NCBI RefSeq assembly: GCF_023093535.1
Contig: NZ_CP095757.1
Span: 2,294,001 to 2,358,000 of the forward strand
From: Halovivax limisalsi
GTDB lineage: Archaea; Halobacteriota; Halobacteria; Halobacteriales; Natrialbaceae
Length of the DNA: 64,000 bases
Reading direction: 5' to 3'
The notes beneath the pieces are model-generated. The model was given only the letters and a program-made list of their open reading frames with translations, searched no databases and had not been told where the DNA came from. Each line of letters opens with the position of its first letter. The stretch's first letter is position 1. Position numbers and translations under genes: made by a program. Positions 1 to 9,448 of the stretch are shown here, piece by piece.

Positions 1-182
1 GGGTGACCCGTCGTCTCCCGCCTGAAGTGTTTCATGTCCGCGGGGATGTGCCAGGGCATCTCGCCGTCGACGCCGATGACGCCGTTTCGCGCGACTGCGA
101 CGATGGCGACCAGTTCGAGGTCCGTCTCCAGCGCTGCCCTCGCGTCGTCCGCCGCCCGGGTTGCGGTTTCGGATCCCGTCAT
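1..182 (-). CDS. folA: Dihydrofolate reductase, N-terminal part (runs off the window)
   Basis: This is the first 60 codons of dihydrofolate reductase, which reduces dihydrofolate to tetrahydrofolate with NADPH. After an N-terminal extension of about 21 residues, the protein reads VAIVAVARNGVIGVDGEMPW and then HIPADMKHF. This is the usual first strand, the Met20-type loop with the PW pair, and the helix that follows in DHFR. The ATG lies 2 bases after the thyA stop, so the two genes form an operon: thymidylate synthase consumes methylene-tetrahydrofolate and releases the dihydrofolate that this enzyme recycles. The C-terminal part lies outside the window, so completeness cannot be judged. Confidence 0.9.
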   Translation of the reverse strand, partial: MTGSETATRAADDARAALETDLELVAIVAVARNGVIGVDGEMPWHIPADMKHFRRETTGH

Positions 183-184
183 CG

Positions 185-1201
185 TCACTCCGCGACGCCG
201 AAGGTCAGTCCCTCGTGGGAGTCGTAGTCGGTGAGTTCGACGTCGTCGGCGGTGAGTTCGTCGATCGAGACGTCGGCCACTTCGATCGTCGGTCGCGACA
301 GCGGTTCCCGGGCGCACTGTTCGAGGAGACCGGGGACGTGGTCCATATTCTCGTCGCCGTCGTCCTCGGACGGCGCGGTCGACTCGAGCCAGTCGCGGAC
401 GTCGCGGTACTCCGCGCGGTCGTCGACGTCGGCCAGTCGATCTTGCAGGGCGTCGAGGTTGTCGGCGTACCACTCGCCGCGCTCGCCCGCGCCGCAGTAG
501 ACGTGGGCGTCGACGACCGTGTGGCCGAATTTTCCCGGTTCGTAACCCGTTTGCTGGGCGATCACCGTCGTGAGTAGCGCGTACGCGGCGATGTTGAAGG
601 GGACGCCGAGCGCGACGTCGCCGGAGCGCTGGGTCAGGTGACAGTTCAACCGATCTCCCTGAACGTTGAAGACGAACGTGTAGTGACACGGGGGCAGCGT
701 CGAGACGGCGGCGTTGGCGGGGTGCCAGGCGTCGACGACGAGCCGGCGGGAGTTCGGACTGTCCGAGAGCGTGTCGACGACGTACTGCAACTGGTCGAAC
801 GTCCGCCGACCGTCGGCCTCCTCGGTCACCCAGCGGTGGGCGTCGTCGGGCCAGGATTCGCCCTCGAGCCGGGCCGGCTCCTCCGGAACGGGGAAGCGAC
901 GCCAGAACCGGCCGTACGCGGTATCCAGCCGACCCTCGTCGTCGGCCCAGGCGTCCCAGATCCTGGTTTCCTCGCGGAGGTTTCGGTTGTGCTCCTCGCC
1001 GGAGAGGTACCAGCAGACCTCGTGGATCATCGAGTTCCAGCGGTAGCCGTCCATCCGCTTGGTCGTCAGGAGTGGGTAGCCCTCCCGCAGGTCGACCTCG
1101 TAGTGGCGGCTGAAGCGCGAGATGGTGTCGACGCCCGTCCGGTTGGGCTTGTAGGACCCCTCCGAGAGGACGGCGTCGACGAGATCCAGGTACTGTTGCA
1201 T
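185..1201 (-). CDS. thyA: Thymidylate synthase (ThyA type)
   Basis: ThyA makes dTMP from dUMP using methylene-tetrahydrofolate as both methyl donor and reductant. The 338-residue product shows the family landmarks: an N-terminal RTGVDTISRF segment (residues 21-30) that begins the phosphate-binding region, an LPPCHYTF catalytic motif with nucleophile Cys172, and the QRSGDVALGVPFN segment near 191-203 that contacts dUMP. It is longer than the E. coli enzyme (264 residues). The extra length is mostly an acidic insert around residues 85-135 and a longer C-terminal part, which is common in haloarchaea. It is first in an operon with folA. A TATA-like element 27 bases upstream suggests a leaderless transcript. 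Confidence 0.96.
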   Translation of the reverse strand: MQQYLDLVDAVLSEGSYKPNRTGVDTISRFSRHYEVDLREGYPLLTTKRMDGYRWNSMIHEVCWYLSGEEHNRNLREETRIWDAWADDEGRLDTAYGRFWRRFPVPEEPARLEGESWPDDAHRWVTEEADGRRTFDQLQYVVDTLSDSPNSRRLVVDAWHPANAAVSTLPPCHYTFVFNVQGDRLNCHLTQRSGDVALGVPFNIAAYALLTTVIAQQTGYEPGKFGHTVVDAHVYCGAGERGEWYADNLDALQDRLADVDDRAEYRDVRDWLESTAPSEDDGDENMDHVPGLLEQCAREPLSRPTIEVADVSIDELTADDVELTDYDSHEGLTFGVAE

Positions 1202-1223
1202 AGCACGTCACTCCCACCGATGG

Positions 1224-1233
1224 CTCATAAAAC
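1224..1233 (-). promoter_or_regulatory. TATA-like element of thyA-folA
   Basis: Read on the minus strand this is gttttatgag, centred about 27 bases before the thyA ATG. That spacing is typical of haloarchaeal leaderless promoters. Confidence 0.5.
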
Positions 1234-1405
1234 TTCGATTATTCGGACGGACCGGCAGCCACTCGGACTCGCCCCTGGGGGACGGCTGGCACCGACGCGG
1301 CGGTGCGGGCATAGCAGCGTTTCGGTCCGGACGCTGAAAACGCGTTCGACCACTTTCGCCGCGGACTCACAACGCTCATACGGGGGCCGTGCCTGGAATC
1401 GCTCG

Positions 1406-2986
1406 ATGGATGCTGCCGCCGGTCTTCGGCTGCTCGCACTCCCCGCCGAGATGGCGGCGACGCGGGAACCGGCCGCACTGACCGACGCCCGCACGTACGC
1501 CGACCCCGATCTCGTCTTGCTCCCCGGTCCGGACAGACGTCCGCGGGCCGCCGCTCGCGCGCGACGACACTTCGACGTCCCGGTCGTCCACCCGCCTCTC
1601 GGCGGCGCGAACGGTGCCGTCTCGGAATACGACATCGGGAGTACCCGATTGGTATCGGTCCAGCGGGCGACCGCGCTGTCGTCGGCTGGCGTCACCCTGG
1701 ACGGAACGGGTTCGGACGGGACGGATGAATCCGCGATTCTCGTCTGCGACGACGTCGGAATCTCGGTCGACCGGACGACGCTCGATGCGTCGCTCGACCA
1801 CGCCGATGCGCTCGTCGACCCCGTCCCCGCCGATCGCCGCCACCTGACGGTCCTCACCGGGCGCCTCCCCGCCACCTACGACCGGTGCTGGCTGCTCGAT
1901 CGCGAGTCCGGCGCCGTCCGCGCCGTCCGCGAACCGGCCGAGGTCCGGGCCGGCGGACGGTCGTCGTCGGACGCGTCGGCCGTCCGGGTCCGCGTTCGCG
2001 GCGTCGGCTCGGTCGACAACTACGGTGACAGCGCCACCGTCGTACAGATGGATCTGGCACCCGATACCTCGTCGGGCCGCGACGGTGTCGGCGACCGCGG
2101 CGAATCCGACGAACCCTGGCCGATCCGGACCGTCGAACCGATCGGCGCCGACGCGTTCGGGGTTCGCGCCGTCGACGGCGTCGGACCGAAGACCGCGGCG
2201 GCGCTGGCCGAACGCGGTGTCCGGAGCAAAGCCGACCTGCTCGAGACGCCGGTCTCCGACCTAACGTCGCTCCCCGGGATCGGCGAAACCGCCGCCCACC
2301 GGATGCATCAGCACGCCCGCGTGCTCGAAACCGGCGAGCCGCGTCGGGTGACGGTAGAGCCGCTTCCCGGTGAAACCGACGCCGAGCCGCCGCTGTGTCT
2401 CGACATCGAGACGGACGGCCTCTCTCCGACGATCGTCTGGCAGATCGGCGTCTACGATCCCGCGACCGACGACTACCGCGCGTTCGTCGAGCGGTCCGAC
2501 CCTTCGGACCCTGGGAGGGTCGTCGAATCGTTTCTCGAGTGGGTCCTCGGGACCCAGTCTGACCGAACGCTCCTCACCTGGAACGGCTGGCGGTTCGACT
2601 ACACACACCTCGAATCCTTCGTCGAGCGATTCGTTCCCTCGTACCGCGAAACCTGGGAGTCGATCGCGAAGCGCGACCTCTACCGGTGGGCCGTCACCGA
2701 CGGGAACGCCGTGCTCCCCGGGCGCACAAATAAGCTGGCGGCCGTCGCCGACGCGGTGGGATACGAGAGCGAGGGAACCGGGCTGGACGGGGCGACGACG
2801 GCGGCTGCCTACTCCCGGTTCATCCGGACGGGCGAGCCGCTCGACTGGGAGCGCCACGAGCGGTACTGCGAGGACGACTGCCGCGCGCTGTGGGCGATCT
2901 ACGAGGCGCTGGACGGGGCGCCCGTTTTCCGGCGGGGGTCAGAACCATCACCGGCCGGGCAGACCGGCCTGGGTGATTTCTCCTGA
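1406..2986 (+). CDS. Helix-hairpin-helix / DEDD 3'-5' exonuclease (YprB/MrfB-like)
   Basis: The 526-residue protein has three parts. Residues 1-240 are a poorly conserved N-terminal region. Residues 252-308 contain two helix-hairpin-helix motifs (VDGVGPKTAAAL and LPGIGETAAHRM), which bind the DNA backbone. Residues 328-505 form an RNase H-fold exonuclease with DIETDG (Asp333, Glu335), NGWRFD (Asp398) and YCEDD (Tyr487, Asp491), i.e. the DEDDy set of metal-binding residues. The protein ends in QTGLGDFS (519-526), which looks like a PCNA-interacting peptide. The stop overlaps the ATG of the next gene, a DUF1998 helicase, by one base. The B. subtilis YprB/MrfB nuclease is likewise paired with the helicase YprA/MrfA. 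The ATG at 1406 was chosen because the frame upstream of it overlaps thyA and its composition does not look coding. The repair role is inferred. Confidence 0.85.
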   Translation: MDAAAGLRLLALPAEMAATREPAALTDARTYADPDLVLLPGPDRRPRAAARARRHFDVPVVHPPLGGANGAVSEYDIGSTRLVSVQRATALSSAGVTLDGTGSDGTDESAILVCDDVGISVDRTTLDASLDHADALVDPVPADRRHLTVLTGRLPATYDRCWLLDRESGAVRAVREPAEVRAGGRSSSDASAVRVRVRGVGSVDNYGDSATVVQMDLAPDTSSGRDGVGDRGESDEPWPIRTVEPIGADAFGVRAVDGVGPKTAAALAERGVRSKADLLETPVSDLTSLPGIGETAAHRMHQHARVLETGEPRRVTVEPLPGETDAEPPLCLDIETDGLSPTIVWQIGVYDPATDDYRAFVERSDPSDPGRVVESFLEWVLGTQSDRTLLTWNGWRFDYTHLESFVERFVPSYRETWESIAKRDLYRWAVTDGNAVLPGRTNKLAAVADAVGYESEGTGLDGATTAAAYSRFIRTGEPLDWERHERYCEDDCRALWAIYEALDGAPVFRRGSEPSPAGQTGLGDFS

Positions 2987-5730
2987 TGACGCGGAACGAC
3001 CCGACACCGGCGGCCCCCAGCTCGAATGCACCGAGCGAGCACGACGGTATCCCGATCACCGGCGACGGCGTACTCGAGACGTATCCCGGAACGCCTGGCG
3101 AGGCGACCGTCGTCGATATTCCCGCGCGCGAAGCGACGACGGTCCCCGCCCGCGACGTCCTCCGTCCCGCCCTCGCCGGTCCGCTCGATCACGACCTCTA
3201 CTCCCACCAGGCCGCCGCGCTCGACGCGCTCGATCGGGACGAGAACGTCTGCGTCGCCACGAGCACCGCCTCGGGCAAGACGCTGATCTACGGTCTCCAG
3301 ATCGCACGGCACTACCTCGACGGGCCGAATTCGGGCGGCGAGGCCCCGGACGCACCCCGGCGCGATTCGACCGCGCTGGTCGTCTATCCGACGAAGGCCC
3401 TCTCGCGCGACCAGGAGCGGGAACTGAACGACCTCTACGAGCGGCTCGATCTCGACGTTACCGTCCGCGTCTACGACGGCGACACCGAACGCGGGGAGAC
3501 GCGCCGCGAAATACGCGAGGGGGCCGACGTGATCATCACCAACTTCGCGGGCGTCAACACCTACCTCCACGATCACGATCGGTGGGCCGGCTTCTACGGC
3601 GCGTGCGACCTCGTCGTGATCGACGAGTCCCACACCTACACCGGCGTGCACGGGATGCACGTCGCCTGGACGCTGCGGCGGTTGAAACGGGTGCTCGGCT
3701 ACTACGGAGCCGATCCCCAGTTCGTCCTGACGAGCGCGACGATCGGGAATCCGGCCGCCCACTCCGAAGCGCTGATCGACGAAGCCGTCACCGTCGTCGA
3801 CGACGACGGCTCACCGCGCGGGCCGCGCGACCTCGTCCTCTGGAATCCGCCGCGGGCGTCGGCCGCCGACGAGGACGGAGTCCAATCGGACGCGAACGAA
3901 GCCGAACCGAGCGCATACGAAGCGGACGATGCGGACGGCGAGCGCGCCGATCGACTTCCGGCCTCCGTCGAAGCTCCGCGGCTCTTCGCCCACCTCACGT
4001 ACCACGGCGCCCAGACGCTGCTGTTTACCCCTTCGCGGAAACTCGCCGAACTCTCCATCGAACGGGCCGAGAGCGCTCGCGAGCGATGGTCGGGCTACTA
4101 CACCGATCCCGATCGCGGTGACGATCTCCGCTCGTATCACGCCGGCCACGCGCGCAACTCCCGTCACGCCACTGAACGGGGGTTGAAGACGGGATCGATC
4201 GACGGCGTCGCGTCGACGAACGCGCTCGAACTGGGGCTCAACATCGGAGCGATGGACGCGACCGTCCAGCTGGGGTACCCCGGCCAGCGCCAGGCGTTCT
4301 GGCAGCAGATCGGTCGCGCCGGCCGCGGGACCGAGCGCGCACTGTCGGTGCTCGTCGCCGACCACCGGACGCTGGACCAGTACGTCGTCTCCAACCCGTC
4401 CTATCTCACCGAATCGGACGTCGAGGACGCCGTCGTCGACACGGACAACGACGCCGTCTTCGCCACGCACGTCCGCTGTGCGGCCGACGAACTCGCGCTC
4501 GACGAGACGGACGTCGATTCCTTCGCTGGCCGCGAGCGCCTGGCGTCGGCAGTCGAACTCTGGCGCCGGGCGGGCCACTGTTCCGGCCGACTGGAAACCG
4601 GCGTCTCCTACGCCGGCCCGCCGCGACCCCAGTCGTCGGTCTCGATGTACGCCACCGCCGGCGAGGAGTACGAGGTTCGCCTCGCCGACGGCGTCGACGC
4701 CCGACACGACCCCGAGATGGAGCCCCTCGCCCGCGAGCGCGTGTTCCGCGACTTCCACGAGGGCGCCGTACGACTCCACGAGGGCCGCCAGTACGAGGTC
4801 ACGGACGTCGTCCACGAGGGGCCCCAGCCCCACGTCGTCGTCCAGCCGGTCGACGTCGAGTACTACACGCGGACGAACCGCGAGGTGACCGTCCTCGACG
4901 CCGAGTCCGAGCGCTCGCGGGAGATCGGCGACTTCGTCCTCCACCACGGCACCGGCACGGTTCTCTCGTACTACGGCACGTACGACCAGGTGCGTATCGA
5001 GGGCGGGCGGAAGCGCCGGCAGAACGTGCCGACCGGCCTCCCGGCGCTCCCGATGGAGACCCAGCTGTGCTGGCTCGAGGTCCCCGCCGACGTCGAGGCC
5101 CGCCTCGTCGATCGCTACGGCGACTTCGAGGTGCCCGAACTCGACGGCGAGTTCGGCGACGGCGCTCACGTCGGCTACGCCGGCGGCTTGCACGCCGCCG
5201 AACACGCGACGATCGGCGTCGCGCCGCTCGAACTCATGGTGGACAAACGCGATCTCGGCGGCCTCGCCACCCTCTCGCTGGACGCCCACCTGGCGGCGCC
5301 GACGGACGATCCTGCAGCCCCCGACGATACTGCCACCGGAACGTCGGCCCGCGCGCCGGAGTCGATCGCCGCGGCCGAGGCGACGATCCGGTCGCGCGCG
5401 GACGACCTCGATCGCCCGCCGGCCAGCGGCTGGTTCATCTACGACGGCGTCGAGGGCGGACTGGGCTTCTCGCGGGCGATCTACGACGAGTTCGAGGCCA
5501 TCGCCGAGCGCGCCCGCGCGCTGATCGCCGGCTGCGACTGCGGCCGGGTCGACGGCTGTCCGGCCTGCATCATGGACGACCAGTGCGGCAACGACAACCG
5601 ACCGCTGCACGGCGAGGCGGCGATCGACGTCCTCGACGCGCTGCTCGGACAGGCGTCGACGTCGTCGGAACCGACCGCCGACGAATCCTCGGACGAACGG
5701 AGCCGACGACCGACGCTATTTTACTCGTGA
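2986..5730 (+). CDS. DEAD/DEAH-box helicase with C-terminal DUF1998/MZB domain (YprA/MrfA-like)
   Basis: A 914-residue superfamily 2 helicase. It has a Q-like YSHQAAALDAL segment (72-82), Walker A TSTASGKT (92-99), a DESH Walker B box in VVIDESHTYTG, motif III LTSATIG, a motif V-like ASTNALELGLNIG segment and motif VI QQIGRAGRG. The C-terminal end carries a cysteine cluster (Cys850, 852, 858, 861, 867) matching the zinc-binding DUF1998/MZB domain of MrfA. In Bacillus this helicase works with the MrfB nuclease in repair of mitomycin C damage, and here it is translationally coupled to an MrfB-like nuclease. There is an acidic loop after motif III (about residues 285-325), a halophilic insertion. 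A role in DNA repair is likely; the substrate is inferred. Confidence 0.88.
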   Translation: MTRNDPTPAAPSSNAPSEHDGIPITGDGVLETYPGTPGEATVVDIPAREATTVPARDVLRPALAGPLDHDLYSHQAAALDALDRDENVCVATSTASGKTLIYGLQIARHYLDGPNSGGEAPDAPRRDSTALVVYPTKALSRDQERELNDLYERLDLDVTVRVYDGDTERGETRREIREGADVIITNFAGVNTYLHDHDRWAGFYGACDLVVIDESHTYTGVHGMHVAWTLRRLKRVLGYYGADPQFVLTSATIGNPAAHSEALIDEAVTVVDDDGSPRGPRDLVLWNPPRASAADEDGVQSDANEAEPSAYEADDADGERADRLPASVEAPRLFAHLTYHGAQTLLFTPSRKLAELSIERAESARERWSGYYTDPDRGDDLRSYHAGHARNSRHATERGLKTGSIDGVASTNALELGLNIGAMDATVQLGYPGQRQAFWQQIGRAGRGTERALSVLVADHRTLDQYVVSNPSYLTESDVEDAVVDTDNDAVFATHVRCAADELALDETDVDSFAGRERLASAVELWRRAGHCSGRLETGVSYAGPPRPQSSVSMYATAGEEYEVRLADGVDARHDPEMEPLARERVFRDFHEGAVRLHEGRQYEVTDVVHEGPQPHVVVQPVDVEYYTRTNREVTVLDAESERSREIGDFVLHHGTGTVLSYYGTYDQVRIEGGRKRRQNVPTGLPALPMETQLCWLEVPADVEARLVDRYGDFEVPELDGEFGDGAHVGYAGGLHAAEHATIGVAPLELMVDKRDLGGLATLSLDAHLAAPTDDPAAPDDTATGTSARAPESIAAAEATIRSRADDLDRPPASGWFIYDGVEGGLGFSRAIYDEFEAIAERARALIAGCDCGRVDGCPACIMDDQCGNDNRPLHGEAAIDVLDALLGQASTSSEPTADESSDERSRRPTLFYS

Positions 5731-5825
5731 ACTCGCCGTTCGTCGGCGAGCGTTCCGGGCCGACGGACGAAATTTCAGCGATCGAAACGGTAACGTTTAC
5801 ACCCGCGCCGCCCACCTCCTCAGGT

Positions 5826-7118
5826 ATGAGAGAGATCGTGCTCCTGATCGGGGGCGGTGGCCGCGAACACGCCATCGCTCGCAGCCTCGCCGACAGCGAA
5901 GTCGACCTGTACGCCTGCGCGGGCAACCGAAATCCGGGGATCGCGGCGCTTTCCAGCGGGTTCGAGACGCTTGATACCGCCGACACCGACGCGGTCGTCG
6001 CGTACGCCGAGTCGATCGACGCGACGATCGCCGTCGTCGGGCCGGAAGGGCCGCTCGCAGCGGGCCTCGTCGACGCGCTGGAGGCCGCCGGGATCTACGC
6101 GTTCGGTCCGAAGCAGGCCGCGGCCCGGATCGAGACGGACAAGGCCTTCCAGCGGCGCTTTATGGCCGAGAACGGGATTCCGGGCTGTCCGGACTTCGAA
6201 ACGTTCGACGATATGGAGGCCGCGTGCGAATTCGTCGACGACTACGACGGCGACCTCGCGATCAAGCCGGCCGGCCTCACGGGCGGCAAGGGCGTGAAGG
6301 TCATCGGCGACCAGGTCACCGCCGACGAGGGCAAAGCGTACATTCGCGACTCCGACTACGATCGGATCGTCCTCGAGGAGCGCCTCGTCGGCGAGGAGTT
6401 CACGGTCCAGGCGTTCGTCGCCAACGGTTCCGTTCGGACGGCCCCGGCCGTGCAGGATCACAAGCGCGCCTACGAGGGCGACGAGGGGCCGAACACCGGC
6501 GGCATGGGAAGCTACTCGGCGCCCGGCACGGACCTGCCGTTCATGGACGACGGCGACTACGACCGCGCCGTCGAGATCATCGACGCGACGGTCGAGGCCC
6601 TCGAGGACTACAAGGGGATCCTCTACGGCCAGTTCATGCTCACCGCCGACGGACCGAAGGTCGTCGAGTTCAACGCCCGCTTCGGCGATCCGGAGGCGAT
6701 GAACACCCTGCCCGTCCTCGAAACCGACTTCCGCGACGTGCTGATCGCCGCCAGAAACGGCGAGGCGCTGCCCGATCTCTCGTTCACCGAGGAAGCCACG
6801 GTCTGTAAGTACGCCGTCCCCGAGGGGTATCCGACCGATCCGGAGGCCGGTGCGCGTGTCGAAATTGATGCGGAGAGCGCCGGGGAGGCGTTGCTCTACT
6901 ACGCCAGCGTCGACGAGCGCGACGACGGCATCTACACGACGACCTCGCGCTCGTTCGCCGTCGTCGGCCGCGCAAACTCGATCGGCGCAGCCGAGTCGAT
7001 CGCCGAGGACGCGCTGGCCGTCGCCGGCGAGGAGGGACTGCAAGTCCGCCACGACATCGGGACTGACGAACTCGTCCAGCGCCGGATCGACCACATGGCG
7101 GAACTGCGCGACGCCTAA
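5826..7118 (+). CDS. purD: Phosphoribosylamine-glycine ligase (GAR synthetase)
   Basis: PurD joins phosphoribosylamine and glycine using ATP, the second step of purine synthesis. The 430-residue protein has the standard length. It starts MREIVLLIGGGGREHAIARS, the glycine-rich N-terminal motif of the family. It then has the ATP-grasp signatures AIKPAGLTGGKGVKVI and GMGSYSAPG, and ends in the catalytic segment EFNARFGDPEAMNTLPVL. A gtttaca element about 28 bases before the ATG fits a leaderless start and argues against the much longer upstream frame, which overlaps the helicase gene. Confidence 0.96.
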   Translation: MREIVLLIGGGGREHAIARSLADSEVDLYACAGNRNPGIAALSSGFETLDTADTDAVVAYAESIDATIAVVGPEGPLAAGLVDALEAAGIYAFGPKQAAARIETDKAFQRRFMAENGIPGCPDFETFDDMEAACEFVDDYDGDLAIKPAGLTGGKGVKVIGDQVTADEGKAYIRDSDYDRIVLEERLVGEEFTVQAFVANGSVRTAPAVQDHKRAYEGDEGPNTGGMGSYSAPGTDLPFMDDGDYDRAVEIIDATVEALEDYKGILYGQFMLTADGPKVVEFNARFGDPEAMNTLPVLETDFRDVLIAARNGEALPDLSFTEEATVCKYAVPEGYPTDPEAGARVEIDAESAGEALLYYASVDERDDGIYTTTSRSFAVVGRANSIGAAESIAEDALAVAGEEGLQVRHDIGTDELVQRRIDHMAELRDA

Positions 7119-7342
7119 GCTGGGCTATCAGGCCGGGAGACAGACGGCGACAAACGGTGTTGGCCGGTTCGGTCCCGGTATCCTTTTGTGGGCTGTGACT
7201 GACCGTCGTGACGATGCTGGTCGTTCGATAGGTGGTGTTTGAGGACGCGGTTGCGTTCGTTCACAGTTAGTGATGAGCGTCGCAACCCGAGCGCAGCGCC
7301 GCAGGCGAACGAAATTCCGAATACGTGACTGCCACCAATCGA

Positions 7343-8770
7343 ATGACCGAGAACACCACGAATACGGACGATGCGAACGATCGGACAACTGAACACGCTC
7401 ACACACGACCGCTCTCTCCGCCACGACTCGACGCGATTCGCGAACACACGATCTCGTTCGATATCTCTGACCCGGACGTCGGGATCGACAAGGTGGAATC
7501 GCTTCGCGAGCGGCTAGAACCCGCTCGGGTCGTCGGTCTCGGCGAGTCGACACACGGGACGCGCGAATTCTTTCAGCTGAAACACCGCCTGGTGAGACAT
7601 CTCGTCACCGAGCATGACGTCCGCGCGATCGCTCTCGAATCGAATTTCGCCGAGACGCTCGCGATCGACGAGTACGTCGTCCACGGGACGGGATCGCTCG
7701 ACCTTGCTCTCGACGGGATCTACTTCTGGACGTGGACCGTCGAATCCGTCCGCGACCTGTTCGAGTGGCTGCGGTCGTTCAATCGTTGTCGCCCGATCGA
7801 CGATCGTGTACGGGTTTACGGTCTTGACATCCAGTACACTCAAGGCGCCGTCGATTGGCTGGTTTCGTTCTTCGAGGCGGCTGATCCCGGTCTCGACGGA
7901 CCGGTGTTGGGGGCGCTGGACGCCGTCGGCGACGGCGGAATCGCACCTGCACAGTCTGAACGGTCCGACGCCGGGTTCGATCGCGCGATCGAGACTGTCC
8001 GCCGGGTCACGGCTCACGTCGAACGGCATCGAGAGACCTATCGAAAGCGACGAGGCCGCAGGCGAGTCGTCCGCCTGGCCAAGCAACTGTCCGTCCTCGA
8101 ACGCACGCTCCGGTACCGACGAGCCGTTCGGGCGTGGGATCGAGCGACCGCGCCACGGTCGGCGACCGTCGCACGGCTACTCCAGTACCGGGACCGGGAA
8201 ATGGCCGACACTGCTGCGTGGGTTCTGGAAGCCACAGACGCCGACCAGCTGGCCATCTGGGCGCACGACGATCACGTGAATCGTGTCCTAACCCGTGACC
8301 GCAACTCCGATATCTCCGCCCCATCGATGGGTCGGTACCTCGCCGACCGGTATGGACCGGCGTACGTCGCCGTCGGGTTCGCCTTCGGTCGGGGCTCGTT
8401 CCAGGCCGTCGGCCCGCCAGCACCCTCGTCGGCGGCAGCGACGTCAACGGGAGCAGAAGGCGAACACCCCGACGGCGACGAATCGACCATATTGCGTCGC
8501 TATAGCCTCGATGCACGGGAGCTCGGCGACGTCGAGGCGATTCTCGACGAACTCGGTGAGTGCGTCACCGTCCTCGACATCCGCGACGCGGCGGCGGACG
8601 ACCGTCTGGCCGGGTGGCTCGGTACACCGCTCGATCACGTCTCGATCGGTGCCACGTTCGACCCATCGTGCGTCGAGGAGTTCATCGTCTCGGATTGCTA
8701 CGCCGACGCGTTCGACGTTCTCTGTTACGTCGACCGGACGACGCGGGCCCTGCCGCTCGACGGCGAGTGA
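7343..8770 (+). CDS. Erythromycin esterase family protein
   Basis: The 475-residue product belongs to the EreA/EreB-like family (succinoglycan biosynthesis/erythromycin esterase fold). Visible family motifs are GLGESTHGTREFFQLKHRL near residues 62-80, with the conserved Glu and His used to activate water; ALESNF; and a late WAHDDHV segment. Ere enzymes hydrolyse the macrolide lactone ring, but most family members in environmental microbes have unknown substrates, so macrolide resistance should not be assumed. A GTG at 7325 would add six residues; the ATG at 7343 is preferred. The gene stands alone between purD and an acyltransferase gene. Confidence 0.85.
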   Translation: MTENTTNTDDANDRTTEHAHTRPLSPPRLDAIREHTISFDISDPDVGIDKVESLRERLEPARVVGLGESTHGTREFFQLKHRLVRHLVTEHDVRAIALESNFAETLAIDEYVVHGTGSLDLALDGIYFWTWTVESVRDLFEWLRSFNRCRPIDDRVRVYGLDIQYTQGAVDWLVSFFEAADPGLDGPVLGALDAVGDGGIAPAQSERSDAGFDRAIETVRRVTAHVERHRETYRKRRGRRRVVRLAKQLSVLERTLRYRRAVRAWDRATAPRSATVARLLQYRDREMADTAAWVLEATDADQLAIWAHDDHVNRVLTRDRNSDISAPSMGRYLADRYGPAYVAVGFAFGRGSFQAVGPPAPSSAAATSTGAEGEHPDGDESTILRRYSLDARELGDVEAILDELGECVTVLDIRDAAADDRLAGWLGTPLDHVSIGATFDPSCVEEFIVSDCYADAFDVLCYVDRTTRALPLDGE

Positions 8771-8869
8771 GGGGCGCCGTAGTCAGTTTGTCACCTGCCA
8801 GCATCCGGCCCGCCGACCCGCGGTTGCTTCCACCTAGGTTCTTAACCGATCGGTTCGACTGACCGGACA

Positions 8870-9418
8870 GTGACCGCAGATCCCTCCCGTCACGATCGGA
8901 TCGACCGCCATCCGACGCCAGGGCCCGGCAACTCGCTGTCGGGCTGGCCGCGCGAACGGAATCCGTTCCGGGTGGCGCTCTCGTACGCGATCGTCTGGCT
9001 GGTGCGGCTCTCGCCGAGTTTGAAGCTCAAACGATGGCTGCTCCGTCGGCTCGGCGTGACCGTCGGAAAACGGGTCTCCTGGGGGCTCGAAGCCACGCCG
9101 GACGTCTTCTGGCCGGAACTGATCACCCTCGAAGACGATGCGCTCGTCGGTTACGACGCCACGATCCTCTGTCACGAGTTCCTGCAGGACGAGTACCGCA
9201 CCGGCGAGGTCGTCGTCGGCGAGCGCGCCATGATCGGCGCCGGCGCGATCGTCCTCCCCGGCGTCGAGATCGGCCGCGACGCGAGCGTGGCGGCGAACTC
9301 GCTCGTCACCAGAGACGTGCCGCCCGGCGCGGTCGTGGCCGGCGTCCCCGCGCGGCCGATGAACGGCGACGAGATTCACGGTGACGAGGCCGAACCCGAC
9401 GAGCGGTCTGACAGCTGA
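8870..9418 (+). CDS. Hexapeptide-repeat acyltransferase (left-handed beta-helix)
   Basis: The 182-residue protein has a hydrophobic N-terminal segment (about 30-55, AIVWLVRLSPSL). It is followed by the repeating hexapeptides of a left-handed beta-helix, best seen in VVVGERAMIGAGAIVLPGVEIGRD-type turns, and it ends in the typical PPGAVVAGVPARPM coil. Such proteins transfer acetyl or other acyl groups to sugars, amino acids or antibiotics; the acceptor here is unknown. It starts at a GTG. A ttcttaac element about 28 bases upstream supports this as a leaderless start. Confidence 0.85.
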   Translation: MTADPSRHDRIDRHPTPGPGNSLSGWPRERNPFRVALSYAIVWLVRLSPSLKLKRWLLRRLGVTVGKRVSWGLEATPDVFWPELITLEDDALVGYDATILCHEFLQDEYRTGEVVVGERAMIGAGAIVLPGVEIGRDASVAANSLVTRDVPPGAVVAGVPARPMNGDEIHGDEAEPDERSDS

Positions 9419-9448
9419 ACGCGATACGATCGGTGAACAGAAATTCGT

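Noticed and set aside
638-1405. Extended N-terminus for the HhH/DEDD nuclease gene
   Set aside because: The extra 256 codons are antisense to thyA and have no conservation signal; the ATG at 1406 fits the gap and a weak promoter.
7343-8770. A macrolide-resistance gene
   Set aside because: Only family membership is visible; most relatives outside pathogens have unknown substrates and there is no resistance context.
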